The notes below the pieces were generated by a model, which saw only the letters and a program-made list of their open reading frames with translations, did not search any database and had not been told where the DNA came from. A stretch of DNA of 47,070 bases, taken from the NCBI RefSeq assembly GCF_030373225.1, contig NZ_JAUCZG010000035.1:1-47070 (forward strand). The letters are read 5' to 3'. The DNA comes from Hydrogenophaga sp. GTDB taxonomy: Bacteria; Pseudomonadota; Gammaproteobacteria; Burkholderiales; Burkholderiaceae_C. The translations under genes and the position numbers were made by a program. Below, in pieces: positions 31,875-41,072 of this stretch (positions are counted from its first letter, which is position 1; every line of letters begins with the position of its first letter).

Positions 31875-33446
31875 ATGCGCACCAATCTGCCCGTCACCCA
31901 CCAGGAGTTCGTTGTTCCAGAGGGCGTGACCCTCGTGTCGACGACCGATCTGCAAAGCCGCATCACCTATTGCAACCCGGCGTTTGTTGCCGTGAGCGGC
32001 TTCGAGCGCGAAGAACTCATCGGGCAGCCGCACAACCTGGTGCGCCACCCCGACATGCCCACCGAGGCCTTTCGCGACATGTGGGCCACGCTGGCCAGCG
32101 GCTCGCCCTGGTCGGCCCTGGTGAAGAACCGGCGCAAGAACGGCGACCACTACTGGGTGGTGGCCAACGCCACGCCGGTGATGGAGAACGGCCAGGCGGT
32201 GGGATACATGTCGGTGCGCACCCGGCCCACGCGAGAGCAGGTGCAGGAGGCCGAGGCGCTGTATGCCCGCATGCGGGCCGAACACGCAGCCGGCCACCCG
32301 GGTGTGGCCCTGCACCACGGTCGCGTCGTTCGCACCGGCCTTGTCGGTCGCCTGCAGCGCATGACCCAGCTCACGCTGGGCAAACGCATCGCCGTGTCGT
32401 CGGTGGGCCTGGCGGCGGTGGGTCTGGTGGTGGGGGAATACGCCGCGGAACACGGCGCCGTGGCCCAGCTGGGCGCCGGTGCGGTGCTGCTGGTGATCGC
32501 CAGCCTGGCCGCGCTGAACCTGCGCAGCCAGATCCTCAGGCAGCTGATGCAGTCGATCGGCTTTGCCAACCAGATGGCCGCGGGCGACCTGTCGGCGCGC
32601 TTCAAGGGCGCCAGCAGCGGCGAATTCGGTGAACTCGCGCGCGCCCTCAACCAGCTCAACGTGAACCTGCAGGCGGTGGTGTCCGACGTGCGCCACGAGG
32701 TCGAAGGTGTGCAGGTGGCGTCCAACGAGATCGCCGCCGGCAACTCCGACCTGTCCTCGCGCACCGAATCTCAGGCCAGCAGCCTGGAAGAGACCGCCGC
32801 CTCGATGGAACAGCTCACCAGCACGGTGCAGCAGAGCGCCAACTCGTCGCGCGAGGCCTCGGTGCTGTCGCAACGCTCGGCCACCGTGGCACGCGAGGGC
32901 AATGAAGCCATGAGCCAGGTGGTGGCCACCATGGACGACATCAGCAAGTCGTCGCGCCGCATCGGCGAGATCATCGGCGTGATCGACGGCATTGCGTTCC
33001 AGACCAACATCCTCGCGCTCAATGCCGCGGTGGAGGCCGCCCGCGCCGGTGAACAGGGCCGCGGTTTTGCGGTGGTGGCGGGCGAAGTGCGCAACCTCGC
33101 CCAGCGCACGCTGAGTGCGGCCAAGGAGATCAAGGTGCTGATCGACGAATCGGCGGCCAAGGTCCTGCACGGCAGCCAGCTGGTGCACAGCGCCGGCCAG
33201 ACCATGGCCCATGTGGTGGGCTCGGTGGAACAGGTCAACGGCCTGATCGCCGAGATCACCGGTGCCACCCACGAACAGTCGATGGGCCTGGCACAGATCA
33301 ACCAGGCGGTGGGTCAACTCGACTCGGTGACCCAGCAGAACTCGGCCATGGTCGAAGAACTCTCGGCCGCGGCCAGCTCGCTGCAGGCGCAGGCCCGCGT
33401 GATGAACGATGCGGTGAAGATCTTCAGGCTCGACACCCGCAAATAG
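31875..33446 (+). CDS. PAS-containing methyl-accepting chemotaxis protein (Aer-like)
   Basis: This 523-aa receptor senses through a cytoplasmic N-terminal PAS domain (about 18-118) like the aerotaxis receptor Aer, with N-P-A-F near 34 and N-L-V-R-H-P-D-M-P near 54-62. Two close membrane segments follow (about 171-188 and 197-215), then a HAMP-like region and the kinase-control helical hairpin with the conserved tip [19 protein letters not shown]. It ends R-L-D-T-R-K, so it lacks a CheR/CheB-tethering pentapeptide. The ATG at 31875 is chosen because the sigma-28 promoter lies just upstream; a longer reading from 31767 would start before that promoter. Confidence 0.93.
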   Translation: MRTNLPVTHQEFVVPEGVTLVSTTDLQSRITYCNPAFVAVSGFEREELIGQPHNLVRHPDMPTEAFRDMWATLASGSPWSALVKNRRKNGDHYWVVANATPVMENGQAVGYMSVRTRPTREQVQEAEALYARMRAEHAAGHPGVALHHGRVVRTGLVGRLQRMTQLTLGKRIAVSSVGLAAVGLVVGEYAAEHGAVAQLGAGAVLLVIASLAALNLRSQILRQLMQSIGFANQMAAGDLSARFKGASSGEFGELARALNQLNVNLQAVVSDVRHEVEGVQVASNEIAAGNSDLSSRTESQASSLEETAASMEQLTSTVQQSANSSREASVLSQRSATVAREGNEAMSQVVATMDDISKSSRRIGEIIGVIDGIAFQTNILALNAAVEAARAGEQGRGFAVVAGEVRNLAQRTLSAAKEIKVLIDESAAKVLHGSQLVHSAGQTMAHVVGSVEQVNGLIAEITGATHEQSMGLAQINQAVGQLDSVTQQNSAMVEELSAAASSLQAQARVMNDAVKIFRLDTRK

Positions 33447-33579
33447 GTCCGCGGGGTGTCTTGCACCGCACAGCGGTTGCTCACCATCGCTGTGTTCGCC
33501 AGCGTACACTGGGTCCGGCAAGGGGAAACAACGACAACAGGGGACAGACAGGCCTGACCTTCCGCGCACAAGGTTGAAC

Positions 33580-33605
33580 GAACCGGGACTACCAGGCCCC
33601 GGTTC
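33580..33605 (+). promoter_or_regulatory. Perfect hairpin ahead of the receiver-PAS-kinase gene
   Basis: GAACCGGG (33580-33587) and CCCGGTTC (33598-33605) form an 8-bp stem with a 10-nt loop, just upstream of the AGGAGA ribosome binding site and ATG at 33623. The 176-bp gap also has a CACAGCG/CGCTGTG dyad (33469-33494). No sigma-28 element is present. Confidence 0.4.
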
Positions 33606-33622
33606 CCCCGCAGGAGACACCG

Positions 33623-35227
33623 ATGACACAGCAACCCACGGCGCGCAACGAGCACCTCGGGCAGGCCCCACCGCTTTCACCGGGACGACGATTCGCTGCG
33701 CCACCGCAGCCCCGTGCTAAGCCTACCGGCCCCACGCAAGGCAAGAGCGTTGCCCACATCCTGGTGGTCGAAGACCAGGCCATCGTCGCGTTCAACCTGC
33801 AGCAACAGCTCATGAGCATGGGCTACCACGTGCCCGACATCGCCGCCTCGGGCAGTGAAGCACTGGCCCTGGTGACGCAGGCGCGTCCCGACCTGATCCT
33901 GATGGACATCCACATCGAGGGCTCCATGGACGGCATCGGGGTGGCGGCGCGCATCCATGAAACCTGCCCGGTGCCGGTGATCTACCTGACAGCCTATTCG
34001 CAAGACGCCACGCTGGAGCGTGCGCGCCAGACGCACCCGTACGGTTACCTCATCAAGCCGTTTTCCGAGCGCGAACTGCACGCCACCATCCAGATGGCGC
34101 TGGAACGCCATTCGGTGGAGCAAGCCCTGGCCGAGAGTCAGCGGCTGCTGCAGCAAGCGCTGGATTCGGCCCACATGGGCACGGTGGAGTTCGACTGCGA
34201 CACCGGCCACCTGCGGCTCTCGCACCAGTCAGCGCTCCTGATGGGTCAGCGCCAGGACCGCGCGCTCTCCTTCGCCGAATTCCTGTCGTCGGTTCACGAG
34301 GCGGATCGACCGGCGCTGGCCTTGCGCATGAACGACTGCAACGAGCCCCTGCACCCATTCAACGAGGAGTTCCGTGTGCGTCACGAAGGTCCGGTGGATC
34401 GCTGGGTCAAGATCGAAGCCACGCCGCTGGCCGGACACCGCTTCAGCGGCATCGTGCAGAACATCTCCGGGCGCAAGCTGGCCGAGATCCAGATGAGTGC
34501 GCGCAACGACGAGCTGGAGCATCAGGTGAACGCACGCACCGGTGAGCTGCAACAAACCATGCGCGAGCTGGAAGCCTTCACCTACTCGGCGGCCCACGAC
34601 CTGCGTGCGCCCATCCGCGCCATTGCCGGGCTGAGCACCGCCATGATCGAGGACTACGCCGTCGGCCTGGGCACGCAGGGAACCCGATTGCTGCAGACCA
34701 TGGGTTCGTCGGCGGTGCGCATGGGCGACCTGGTCGACGCCCTGCTCGAGATGTCGCGCCTGTCGCGCTCGTCGATGAACCTCACCGAGGTCGACATCAG
34801 CGAGCTGGCCCGGGACATCGGAGAGACGTTGCTGGCAGCCGAACCGCAGCGACGCGCCGTGGTCACGGTGGCCCCGGGCCTGCGGGCACTGGCCGACCCG
34901 CCACTGGTGCGTTGTGTGCTCGACAACCTGATGCGCAACGCCTGGAAGTTCAGCGAGAAGAAAGACGCCACCGCCATCGACGTGGGCAGCTTCATGAACG
35001 AAGAAGGCCAGGTGTTTTTTGTGCGCGACGAAGGCTGCGGTTTCGACATGGCCTTTGCCGAACGGCTGTTTGCTCCATTCAACCGACTGCACCACCACAC
35101 CGAGTTCAGCGGCTCGGGCATTGGCCTGAGCATCGTCAAGCGCATCGTCTCGCGACACGGCGGCCGCGTCTGGGCGACCTCGGTGCCCGGTGAGGGTTCC
35201 ACCTTTTTCTTCACCTTGCAGGAATGA
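33623..35227 (+). CDS. Receiver-PAS-histidine kinase (cytoplasmic)
   Basis: This 534-aa kinase has no membrane segment. A disordered start (1-42) precedes a receiver (43-163, acceptor D95 in L-M-D-I-H-I-E-G-x-M-D-G, K in L-I-K-P-F). A PAS-like domain (about 170-295) and a short coiled coil follow, then HisKA with H325 in A-A-H-D-L-R-A-P and a C-terminal ATPase (N-L-M-R-N-A-W-K-F, G-S-G-I-G-L-S-I). The H-D-L-R-A-P form is that of phytochrome-like kinases. No cognate regulator is adjacent; the receiver-first layout suggests it integrates a signal from another kinase. Confidence 0.92.
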   Translation: MTQQPTARNEHLGQAPPLSPGRRFAAPPQPRAKPTGPTQGKSVAHILVVEDQAIVAFNLQQQLMSMGYHVPDIAASGSEALALVTQARPDLILMDIHIEGSMDGIGVAARIHETCPVPVIYLTAYSQDATLERARQTHPYGYLIKPFSERELHATIQMALERHSVEQALAESQRLLQQALDSAHMGTVEFDCDTGHLRLSHQSALLMGQRQDRALSFAEFLSSVHEADRPALALRMNDCNEPLHPFNEEFRVRHEGPVDRWVKIEATPLAGHRFSGIVQNISGRKLAEIQMSARNDELEHQVNARTGELQQTMRELEAFTYSAAHDLRAPIRAIAGLSTAMIEDYAVGLGTQGTRLLQTMGSSAVRMGDLVDALLEMSRLSRSSMNLTEVDISELARDIGETLLAAEPQRRAVVTVAPGLRALADPPLVRCVLDNLMRNAWKFSEKKDATAIDVGSFMNEEGQVFFVRDEGCGFDMAFAERLFAPFNRLHHHTEFSGSGIGLSIVKRIVSRHGGRVWATSVPGEGSTFFFTLQE

Positions 35228-35243
35228 CGGCGCTGGCCGGTTG

Positions 35244-35274
35244 TTGCACCGGGTTCGGACGCACGCCCTAGAAT
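35244..35274 (+). promoter_or_regulatory. Possible sigma-70 promoter for the SWIB gene
   Basis: TTGCAC (35244-35249) and TAGAAT (35269-35274) with a 19-nt spacer, 24 bases before the ATG. The spacer is slightly long. Confidence 0.4.
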
Positions 35275-35298
35275 CGCCGTTTAACCGATGAGCCTCAA

Positions 35299-35556
35299 AT
35301 GACCACTGCCAAGACGCCCTCCGCATTCAACCGTGCCCTCACGCCCAGCGCCGAACTCGCCGCCGTGATCGGTGCCACGCCGCAACCCCGCACCGAAGTG
35401 GTGAAGCTGATGTGGGAATACATCAAGGCCAACAACCTGCAGAACCCGAAGAACAAGCGCAACATCCTCGCCGACGCCAAGCTCAAGGCCGTCTTCGGAA
35501 AAGATGAAGTCACCATGTTCGAAATGACCGGTCTGGTGGGCAAACACCTGAGCTGA
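35299..35556 (+). CDS. SWIB/MDM2-domain protein
   Basis: This 85-aa protein is almost entirely one SWIB/MDM2 domain (residues about 10-85). It shows L-x-P-S-x-E-L-A-A-V-I-G, the V-V-K-L-M-W-E-Y-I-K-x-N-N-L-Q motif, and I-L-A-D-A-K-L-K-A-V-F-G-K-D-E-V-T-M-F-E-M. In eukaryotes the fold occurs in chromatin remodelling and p53-binding proteins; bacterial stand-alone versions occur in chlamydiae and many beta-proteobacteria with unclear function, perhaps DNA-topology related. It has its own likely promoter and is convergent with the universal stress protein gene. Confidence 0.93.
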   Translation: MTTAKTPSAFNRALTPSAELAAVIGATPQPRTEVVKLMWEYIKANNLQNPKNKRNILADAKLKAVFGKDEVTMFEMTGLVGKHLS

Positions 35557-35590
35557 CCGGGCACCACAGGGCCTGCGCGCGCTGGCGCGC

Positions 35591-36043
35591 TCAGGACGCT
35601 TCGGGCTCCTCGCGGGGGGCCGGGCGCACGATGGTGACCGCTACCTGGCAGTGCTGCACCAGGTGCTGTGCCACCGAGCCCAGACCGCGCTCGCTTTCGC
35701 CAGCGCCATGGGCACACAGGATCACCGCGTCGCATCCGTGGCTTTCCACCAGTTCCATCAGGGTGTGCGCCGGGTCGCCACTGGCCACCACTTCCTCCAC
35801 CAGCTGACTGGCAGCCGTGAGCAGCGCGACCGCCGGACGCAACAGGTCGTGCCCGGCAGCGTCACTGACTTCGTGCAGGACGTCGGGATCGTGCGCCACG
35901 ACGAGTTCATACAGGTTGGGTGCTTCCTGCACATTGGCCACCACGAAGCGGGCCTTGAGGCCCGCACTGACCAGGCGCATGGCGTGGTAGGCCGCGTGCA
36001 TGGACTGGTCGGAGCCGTCAACGGGGATGAGGATCTTGATCAT
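35591..36043 (-). CDS. Universal stress protein (UspA family)
   Basis: This 150-aa protein has the Usp fold: N-terminal I-L-I-P-V-D-G-S-D-Q-S, and near the end I-L-C-A-H-G-A-G and G-L-G-S-V-A-Q-H-L-V, the region of the ATP-binding loop. Usp proteins bind ATP or act in stress survival. Two Met codons are close; that at 36043 is preferred because GGAA lies 7 bases upstream, whereas for 36049 it would be adjacent. It lies 14 bases after the response regulator gene, so it is probably the last gene of the binding-protein/kinase/regulator operon. Confidence 0.9.
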   Translation of the reverse strand: MIKILIPVDGSDQSMHAAYHAMRLVSAGLKARFVVANVQEAPNLYELVVAHDPDVLHEVSDAAGHDLLRPAVALLTAASQLVEEVVASGDPAHTLMELVESHGCDAVILCAHGAGESERGLGSVAQHLVQHCQVAVTIVRPAPREEPEAS

Positions 36044-36057
36044 GGTCATTTCCAGGT

Positions 36058-36486
36058 TCAGGGCCGCTCATTGAGCAGGCACCAGTAGAGCTCGATGTGC
36101 TCGGCCACTTCAATGAATTTGCTGAAGCTGACCGGCTTCTCGATGTAGGAGTTCACCCCCAGATCGTAGGCGGTCTTGAGGTCGGAGCTTTCCTTCGACG
36201 AGGTGAGCACCACCACCGGGATGCGCCGGAACACCGGGTGTTCCTTGAGCTTCTGCAGCACTTCCAGTCCGTTGACCTTGGGCAGGTTGATGTCGAGCAG
36301 TATGACCGCTGGCAGCGGCTCACCCGCTTCCCAGCGCGCGAGAAAAGCCAGCGCCTCTTCACCATCGCGCGCAATCTGGATGGTGTTGGAGAACTTCTTC
36401 CGGTGGAAGGCCCGCAACGTGAGGTCCAGGTCCATCGGGTTGTCTTCAACCAGCAGGATCGGCGGCAGGGAAGCGGGCTTCTTCAT
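36058..36486 (-). CDS. Single-domain response regulator (Rcp1-like)
   Basis: This 142-aa receiver has no output domain. It has E14-D15, acceptor D65 in I-L-L-D-I-N-L-P, T-S near 94, and K117 in I-E-K-P-V. The L-L-V-E-D-N-P-x-D start and L-x-L-R-A-F with a slightly long C-terminus resemble phytochrome-partner regulators such as Rcp1. It overlaps the kinase gene by 4 bp, so it is the likely receiver of that kinase. How the signal leaves this domain is unknown; it might act on a protein partner or return phosphate to another HPt. Confidence 0.93.
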   Translation of the reverse strand: MKKPASLPPILLVEDNPMDLDLTLRAFHRKKFSNTIQIARDGEEALAFLARWEAGEPLPAVILLDINLPKVNGLEVLQKLKEHPVFRRIPVVVLTSSKESSDLKTAYDLGVNSYIEKPVSFSKFIEVAEHIELYWCLLNERP

Positions 36487-39134
36487 GCAGGAAACTCCAG
36501 AAAGAATGTGGCACCTTCCCCCGGCCGGCTCTCGGCCCAGACCCGGCCTCCCATGCGCTGCACCGCCTTGGCCACCAGCGCCAGGCCCAGGCCGGTGCCC
36601 TGGTAATCCTCGGCGCGCTGCAGGCGCTGGAAGATGCCGAAGATGCGGTCGTGGTACTTCATGTCGAAACCCACTCCGTTGTCACGCACCCAGAGAACCC
36701 GGCGGGCGCCCTCGGTGCGGGCGCCGATCTCCACCTCGGGCTGCGGTCGGGTGCGGCTGAACTTGACGGCGTTGCCCACCAGATTGCGCAGCACCACCGC
36801 CATGCCCTCGCGGTCGAGCTGCAGCACCATCGGCTCCAGTTGCAGGCTCAGCCGCACGCCGGTGCTCTCGATGTCGGCGCTGAAGCCTTCGATCACCTGG
36901 GCCACCAGGGCCGGCACGTCCACTCGCTGGTGTTCCATGGTTCGCCGCTCCATGCGCGAGTAGTCGAGCAGCCCCGAAATCAGCTCGCCCATCTGCGACA
37001 CGCCGCGGCGGATGCGGCCGAGAAACTGGCGTCCTTCTTCGTTGAGATGTTGCCCGTGCTCTTCTTCAAGCAGCTGGCTGTAACCGTCGATGCCGCGCAG
37101 CGGGGCTTTCAGGTCGTGCGAGACGGTGTAGGAAAAGGCCTCCAGTTCCTCGTTGAGGCCGCGCAGCTGGGCGGTGCGCTCGGTCACGCGCTGTTCCAGT
37201 TCGGCGTTGCTCTGCTCCAGCGTGGTCTGGGCCTGCTTGAGCTGGGTGATGTCGAGCAGGGTGCCGCTGTAGCTGTAGAAGCCGGGCGTGGCCATGGGTT
37301 TGCTCTGCACGCTGCCCCGGAACCAGCGCAGGGGACCGAGGTCGGGATGGCGGCGGAACTCGGCGGTGAGCATGGCCTCGTCGCCCGGCATCGAGCGCAT
37401 GAAACGCTCGGCGCGGGAGCGGTCGTCGGGGTGGATGCAGGCGAGGTAGGCCGCCAGGTCGGGTGGTGGTCCCAGCGCTTCGTCGCGCCCGATGTTGCGG
37501 TACATCTGGCGCGACCACCAGATGTCATGGCTCTGCGTGTCGTACACCCAGCTGCCCAGGCCGGCCATGGACTCGGCCAGCTCCAGCAGGTCTTTCTGCC
37601 GACCGATCGCTGCCTCGGCCTGCAGGCGTTCGGTGATGTCCTTGATGGTGGAGAACAGGTGCTTGAGCGAGCCGTCGGGGTGGCGCACCGCGCGCACGTC
37701 GAGCTCGGTGTGCACGACACTGCCGTCCTTGCGCAGGAATCGCTTGCGCATCGAATAGTGGTCGGTGCGGTTGGCCAGCATGGCGTCGCGCAGGGCCAGG
37801 TTGTGCTCCAGATCGGGCTGGGGCGTCATCTCGGTCCAGGTCATGCGGGTGAGTTCCTCGCGCGGGTAGCCCAGGATCGTGCACAGCTGGCTGTTGACCT
37901 GCAGCCAGCGCGTGGAGCCGGGTTCCGAGATCGCCATCCCGATGAAGGGCAGTTCGTAGAACAGGCGCAGGAAGCCGGCCTGCTCCTGCTGCGCCAGCTG
38001 CGCCTCTTTCTGCACCGTGATGTCGAGCAGCACGCCGCTCATGTGGGTGACCACACCCTGTTCGTCGCGGGTCAGCGTGGTGCGGTCATCGACCCACACC
38101 CAGCCGCCGTCGGCCCGGCGCAGCCGGTATTCCTGGCGGTGTTCGTCGGGGCCCTGCCGGAAGTAGCGGTCGGCCTCGGCCGTGATGGGCGCGATGTCGT
38201 CGGGGTGAATGAGCCCGGCGTAGTTCAGGGAGCCGTCCACCAGGTCCACGGGCCGGTAGCCCCACTGCGCCACCGACTCGCTGATGTAACTCATGGGCCA
38301 GCCGGGCAGGTTGAGCCATTCGATCACCACCACCGGCGAGCGGTCGACCAGATCGACCAGGTGGCGCAGCTGCGTCTGCCCCCTCTGCAGCCGTTCGGCC
38401 ATGCGGTCGGCCTCGCTGCCGATCATGGCGAGTTCGTCCTTCCCCGCCAGCGCCACCCGGGCCTGCAACTCCCCGTCGCCGATGCGCTTGAGGGTCGACG
38501 CGAGGTGCCGGGCGCGGCGGAACCACACCAGGTGCATCAACAGGGCCAGCAAGGCCGCCAGGCCCAGCAGCAGCAGGCCCTCGCGCCAGGCGTCTTCCCG
38601 CAGGTCGGCCAGACGCACGGCCCGCGGCAGGCTCAGGTCGACCACGGTGACCAGGCGTCGACCGCTGGGGACCGGCACGATACCCACCAGCCGCTGCGTG
38701 GCCGGCAGGTGGACGACGCTGATGGCCCCGTCCGACACGTCGCCCGACACCGCCTGACCGACCTCGGCAAGATCGGCGCGCTGGCGCAGCACGTCGCCGA
38801 AGGGCTGCCCGATGTCCGATCGCACCAGCGAGGCCTCCACCAGGGCGTCGCGCTCGAGCAGGTAGATGTGCTGCATGCCGCCGTACAGGCCCAGCCCACC
38901 CACCAGCCGGCGCACCAGGGTGGGGTTGTCCAGCGCGGACAAGGCGCCCAGACGGCTCTGCTCCACGCTCAGGCGCTCGCGCAGGCGCCGGGTTTCCTGT
39001 TCGACCACCTGCGCGCCGAGGTTGCGCAGTTGCACCACATGGCTCACCGTGGACGCGGTGAGCGCGAACAACACCAGCATCAGCGGCGCCAGCCAGCGCC
39101 CCGGCAGGGTGAGGCGGGACAGCAAGGGCTTCAC
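36483..39134 (-). CDS. Membrane sensor histidine kinase with HAMP and three PAS domains
   Basis: This 883-aa kinase has membrane segments at about 14-34 and 186-204 around a periplasmic sensor of about 150 residues. HAMP (205-260) and three PAS/PAC units (about 265-390, 393-510, 515-645) follow, each closing with a D-I-T motif. The coiled coil, HisKA with H673 in V-S-H-D-L-K-A-P, and ATPase (N-L-V-G-N-A-V-K-F, G-T-G-L-G-L-A-L) complete it. Its ATG overlaps the stop of the upstream substrate-binding lipoprotein, and its stop overlaps the response regulator, both by 4 bp. The binding protein is therefore a good candidate periplasmic partner. Confidence 0.93.
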   Translation of the reverse strand: MKPLLSRLTLPGRWLAPLMLVLFALTASTVSHVVQLRNLGAQVVEQETRRLRERLSVEQSRLGALSALDNPTLVRRLVGGLGLYGGMQHIYLLERDALVEASLVRSDIGQPFGDVLRQRADLAEVGQAVSGDVSDGAISVVHLPATQRLVGIVPVPSGRRLVTVVDLSLPRAVRLADLREDAWREGLLLLGLAALLALLMHLVWFRRARHLASTLKRIGDGELQARVALAGKDELAMIGSEADRMAERLQRGQTQLRHLVDLVDRSPVVVIEWLNLPGWPMSYISESVAQWGYRPVDLVDGSLNYAGLIHPDDIAPITAEADRYFRQGPDEHRQEYRLRRADGGWVWVDDRTTLTRDEQGVVTHMSGVLLDITVQKEAQLAQQEQAGFLRLFYELPFIGMAISEPGSTRWLQVNSQLCTILGYPREELTRMTWTEMTPQPDLEHNLALRDAMLANRTDHYSMRKRFLRKDGSVVHTELDVRAVRHPDGSLKHLFSTIKDITERLQAEAAIGRQKDLLELAESMAGLGSWVYDTQSHDIWWSRQMYRNIGRDEALGPPPDLAAYLACIHPDDRSRAERFMRSMPGDEAMLTAEFRRHPDLGPLRWFRGSVQSKPMATPGFYSYSGTLLDITQLKQAQTTLEQSNAELEQRVTERTAQLRGLNEELEAFSYTVSHDLKAPLRGIDGYSQLLEEEHGQHLNEEGRQFLGRIRRGVSQMGELISGLLDYSRMERRTMEHQRVDVPALVAQVIEGFSADIESTGVRLSLQLEPMVLQLDREGMAVVLRNLVGNAVKFSRTRPQPEVEIGARTEGARRVLWVRDNGVGFDMKYHDRIFGIFQRLQRAEDYQGTGLGLALVAKAVQRMGGRVWAESRPGEGATFFLEFPA

Positions 39135-40120
39135 GGCGTCCCGGCCTGCGCCGCCAGACGCCGCATCGGCGCGCTGTCGATCAACCCGTCCCAGCGCGGC
39201 GGGCGCTGGATCAGACCGATCTCGAGCAGGGCCTCGGCCACGACCCGGGCTTTTTCCACCAGCGGTGGCGGGTCGCCCTGCAATTCGTGCGCCGATGCTT
39301 CGCGGGAATGGAAGGCCAGGCCCCCCAGCACCGCCATGTAAGCCTCGGGCGAGAGCTCGGTGCCCCGTGCCAGCGACTCGGCCGCGCCCGCCCTGTCGAG
39401 CTGGAAGGCGTGCAGGCCGGCGTACCAGCCGAGCAGCAGGGCGTCCACCGCAGCGGGGCGCTGCTGCAGCACCTCGGCGCGCACCACCAGCACGTCGAGG
39501 ATTTCGCCCGGGATCTCGCTGCTGTCGAAAATGCGCCGGTAGCCGGCGGCTTCGATCGCGCCGGCCAGCGGCTCGAAGGACACCGCTGCCGCCGCCTGTC
39601 CGGACTGCAGCGCTTCGAGGTGGCGGGCCACCTCGACATTGGTCACCCGCACGTCGGCGCGGGTCAGACCGGCCTGCTGCAGCAGGCGTTGCAGCAGCAG
39701 GGCACCCACGGCCGAGTCTTCCACCGCGACGAATTCGCCCTTGAGCATCGCCGGCGAGGTGATGCGCGGCAGTGCGATCACCGCGTCGCCACCGGTGGAG
39801 GCATCGAGCACCGCCACGATGCGCACCGCCACGCCACTGTCGATCAGGCGAAGGGTTTCATCGAGCGTGAGCGTGGCGGCATCGAGCAGGCCGTTGCGCA
39901 GGTGAAGCACCGTCTCGGACGCCGAGGCCAGTTCCACCACCCTCAGTTGCCCGGGATCGGTCAGGCCCCGGTCGCGCGCCAGCACCAGCGGGTCGTAGCC
40001 GACCCAGGGATTCATGCCCACGGTGAGCGGCGGCACGACCGCCTCGCCACAGGCCGCCAGCACCAGCACCGCCGCGGCGACCAACGCGCGCCACCTCCGG
40101 CGCAAGCACCTGCCCTGCAA
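39131..40120 (-). CDS. Orphan NitT/TauT-type substrate-binding lipoprotein
   Basis: This 329-aa product resembles periplasmic binding proteins of nitrate/taurine/thiamine-precursor ABC transporters: L-T-V-G-M-N-P-W-V-G-Y-D-P-L near residue 30 and F-V-A-V-E-D-S-A-V-G-A-L-L-L in the first lobe. A lipobox L-A-A-C (Cys24) anchors it. The start chosen is TTG at 40120, because AGGGGAGA lies just upstream on the minus strand and the signal peptide then has normal length; the reading frame stays open upstream to 40402 with no better site. No permease or ATPase of this class is present; the operon instead encodes a kinase and a regulator, so a sensing role is inferred. Confidence 0.85.
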   Translation of the reverse strand: MQGRCLRRRWRALVAAAVLVLAACGEAVVPPLTVGMNPWVGYDPLVLARDRGLTDPGQLRVVELASASETVLHLRNGLLDAATLTLDETLRLIDSGVAVRIVAVLDASTGGDAVIALPRITSPAMLKGEFVAVEDSAVGALLLQRLLQQAGLTRADVRVTNVEVARHLEALQSGQAAAAVSFEPLAGAIEAAGYRRIFDSSEIPGEILDVLVVRAEVLQQRPAAVDALLLGWYAGLHAFQLDRAGAAESLARGTELSPEAYMAVLGGLAFHSREASAHELQGDPPPLVEKARVVAEALLEIGLIQRPPRWDGLIDSAPMRRLAAQAGTP

Positions 40121-40376
40121 TGGTTTCTCCCCTGTTCGCCGGGGCACGAAAGGCCCGGGCGACGTTTCACAAGCACACCAGGGCCGTCCGCCAGCCCCCC
40201 GGGCCGCGCGCAACAGACTGCTGCACATACCCTGCCGAGTGTAGGGCGCAGGGGTGAAACCGGCGTCACGGGTGCGCAACACCGGGGGCATGGGTGCACA
40301 AATGGTCCGGCACCGGGCGGCGGTTCGGCCCGCTCGGCATACTGAACCTTTCGCGACCCGTTCGACCCCAACCCGC

Positions 40377-41055
<679 letters not shown>

Positions 41056-41072
<17 letters not shown>

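Noticed and set aside
36651..39341. 896-aa plus-strand frame opposite the PAS kinase
   Set aside because: Shadow of a minus-strand gene with clear domains; no ribosome binding site or motif.
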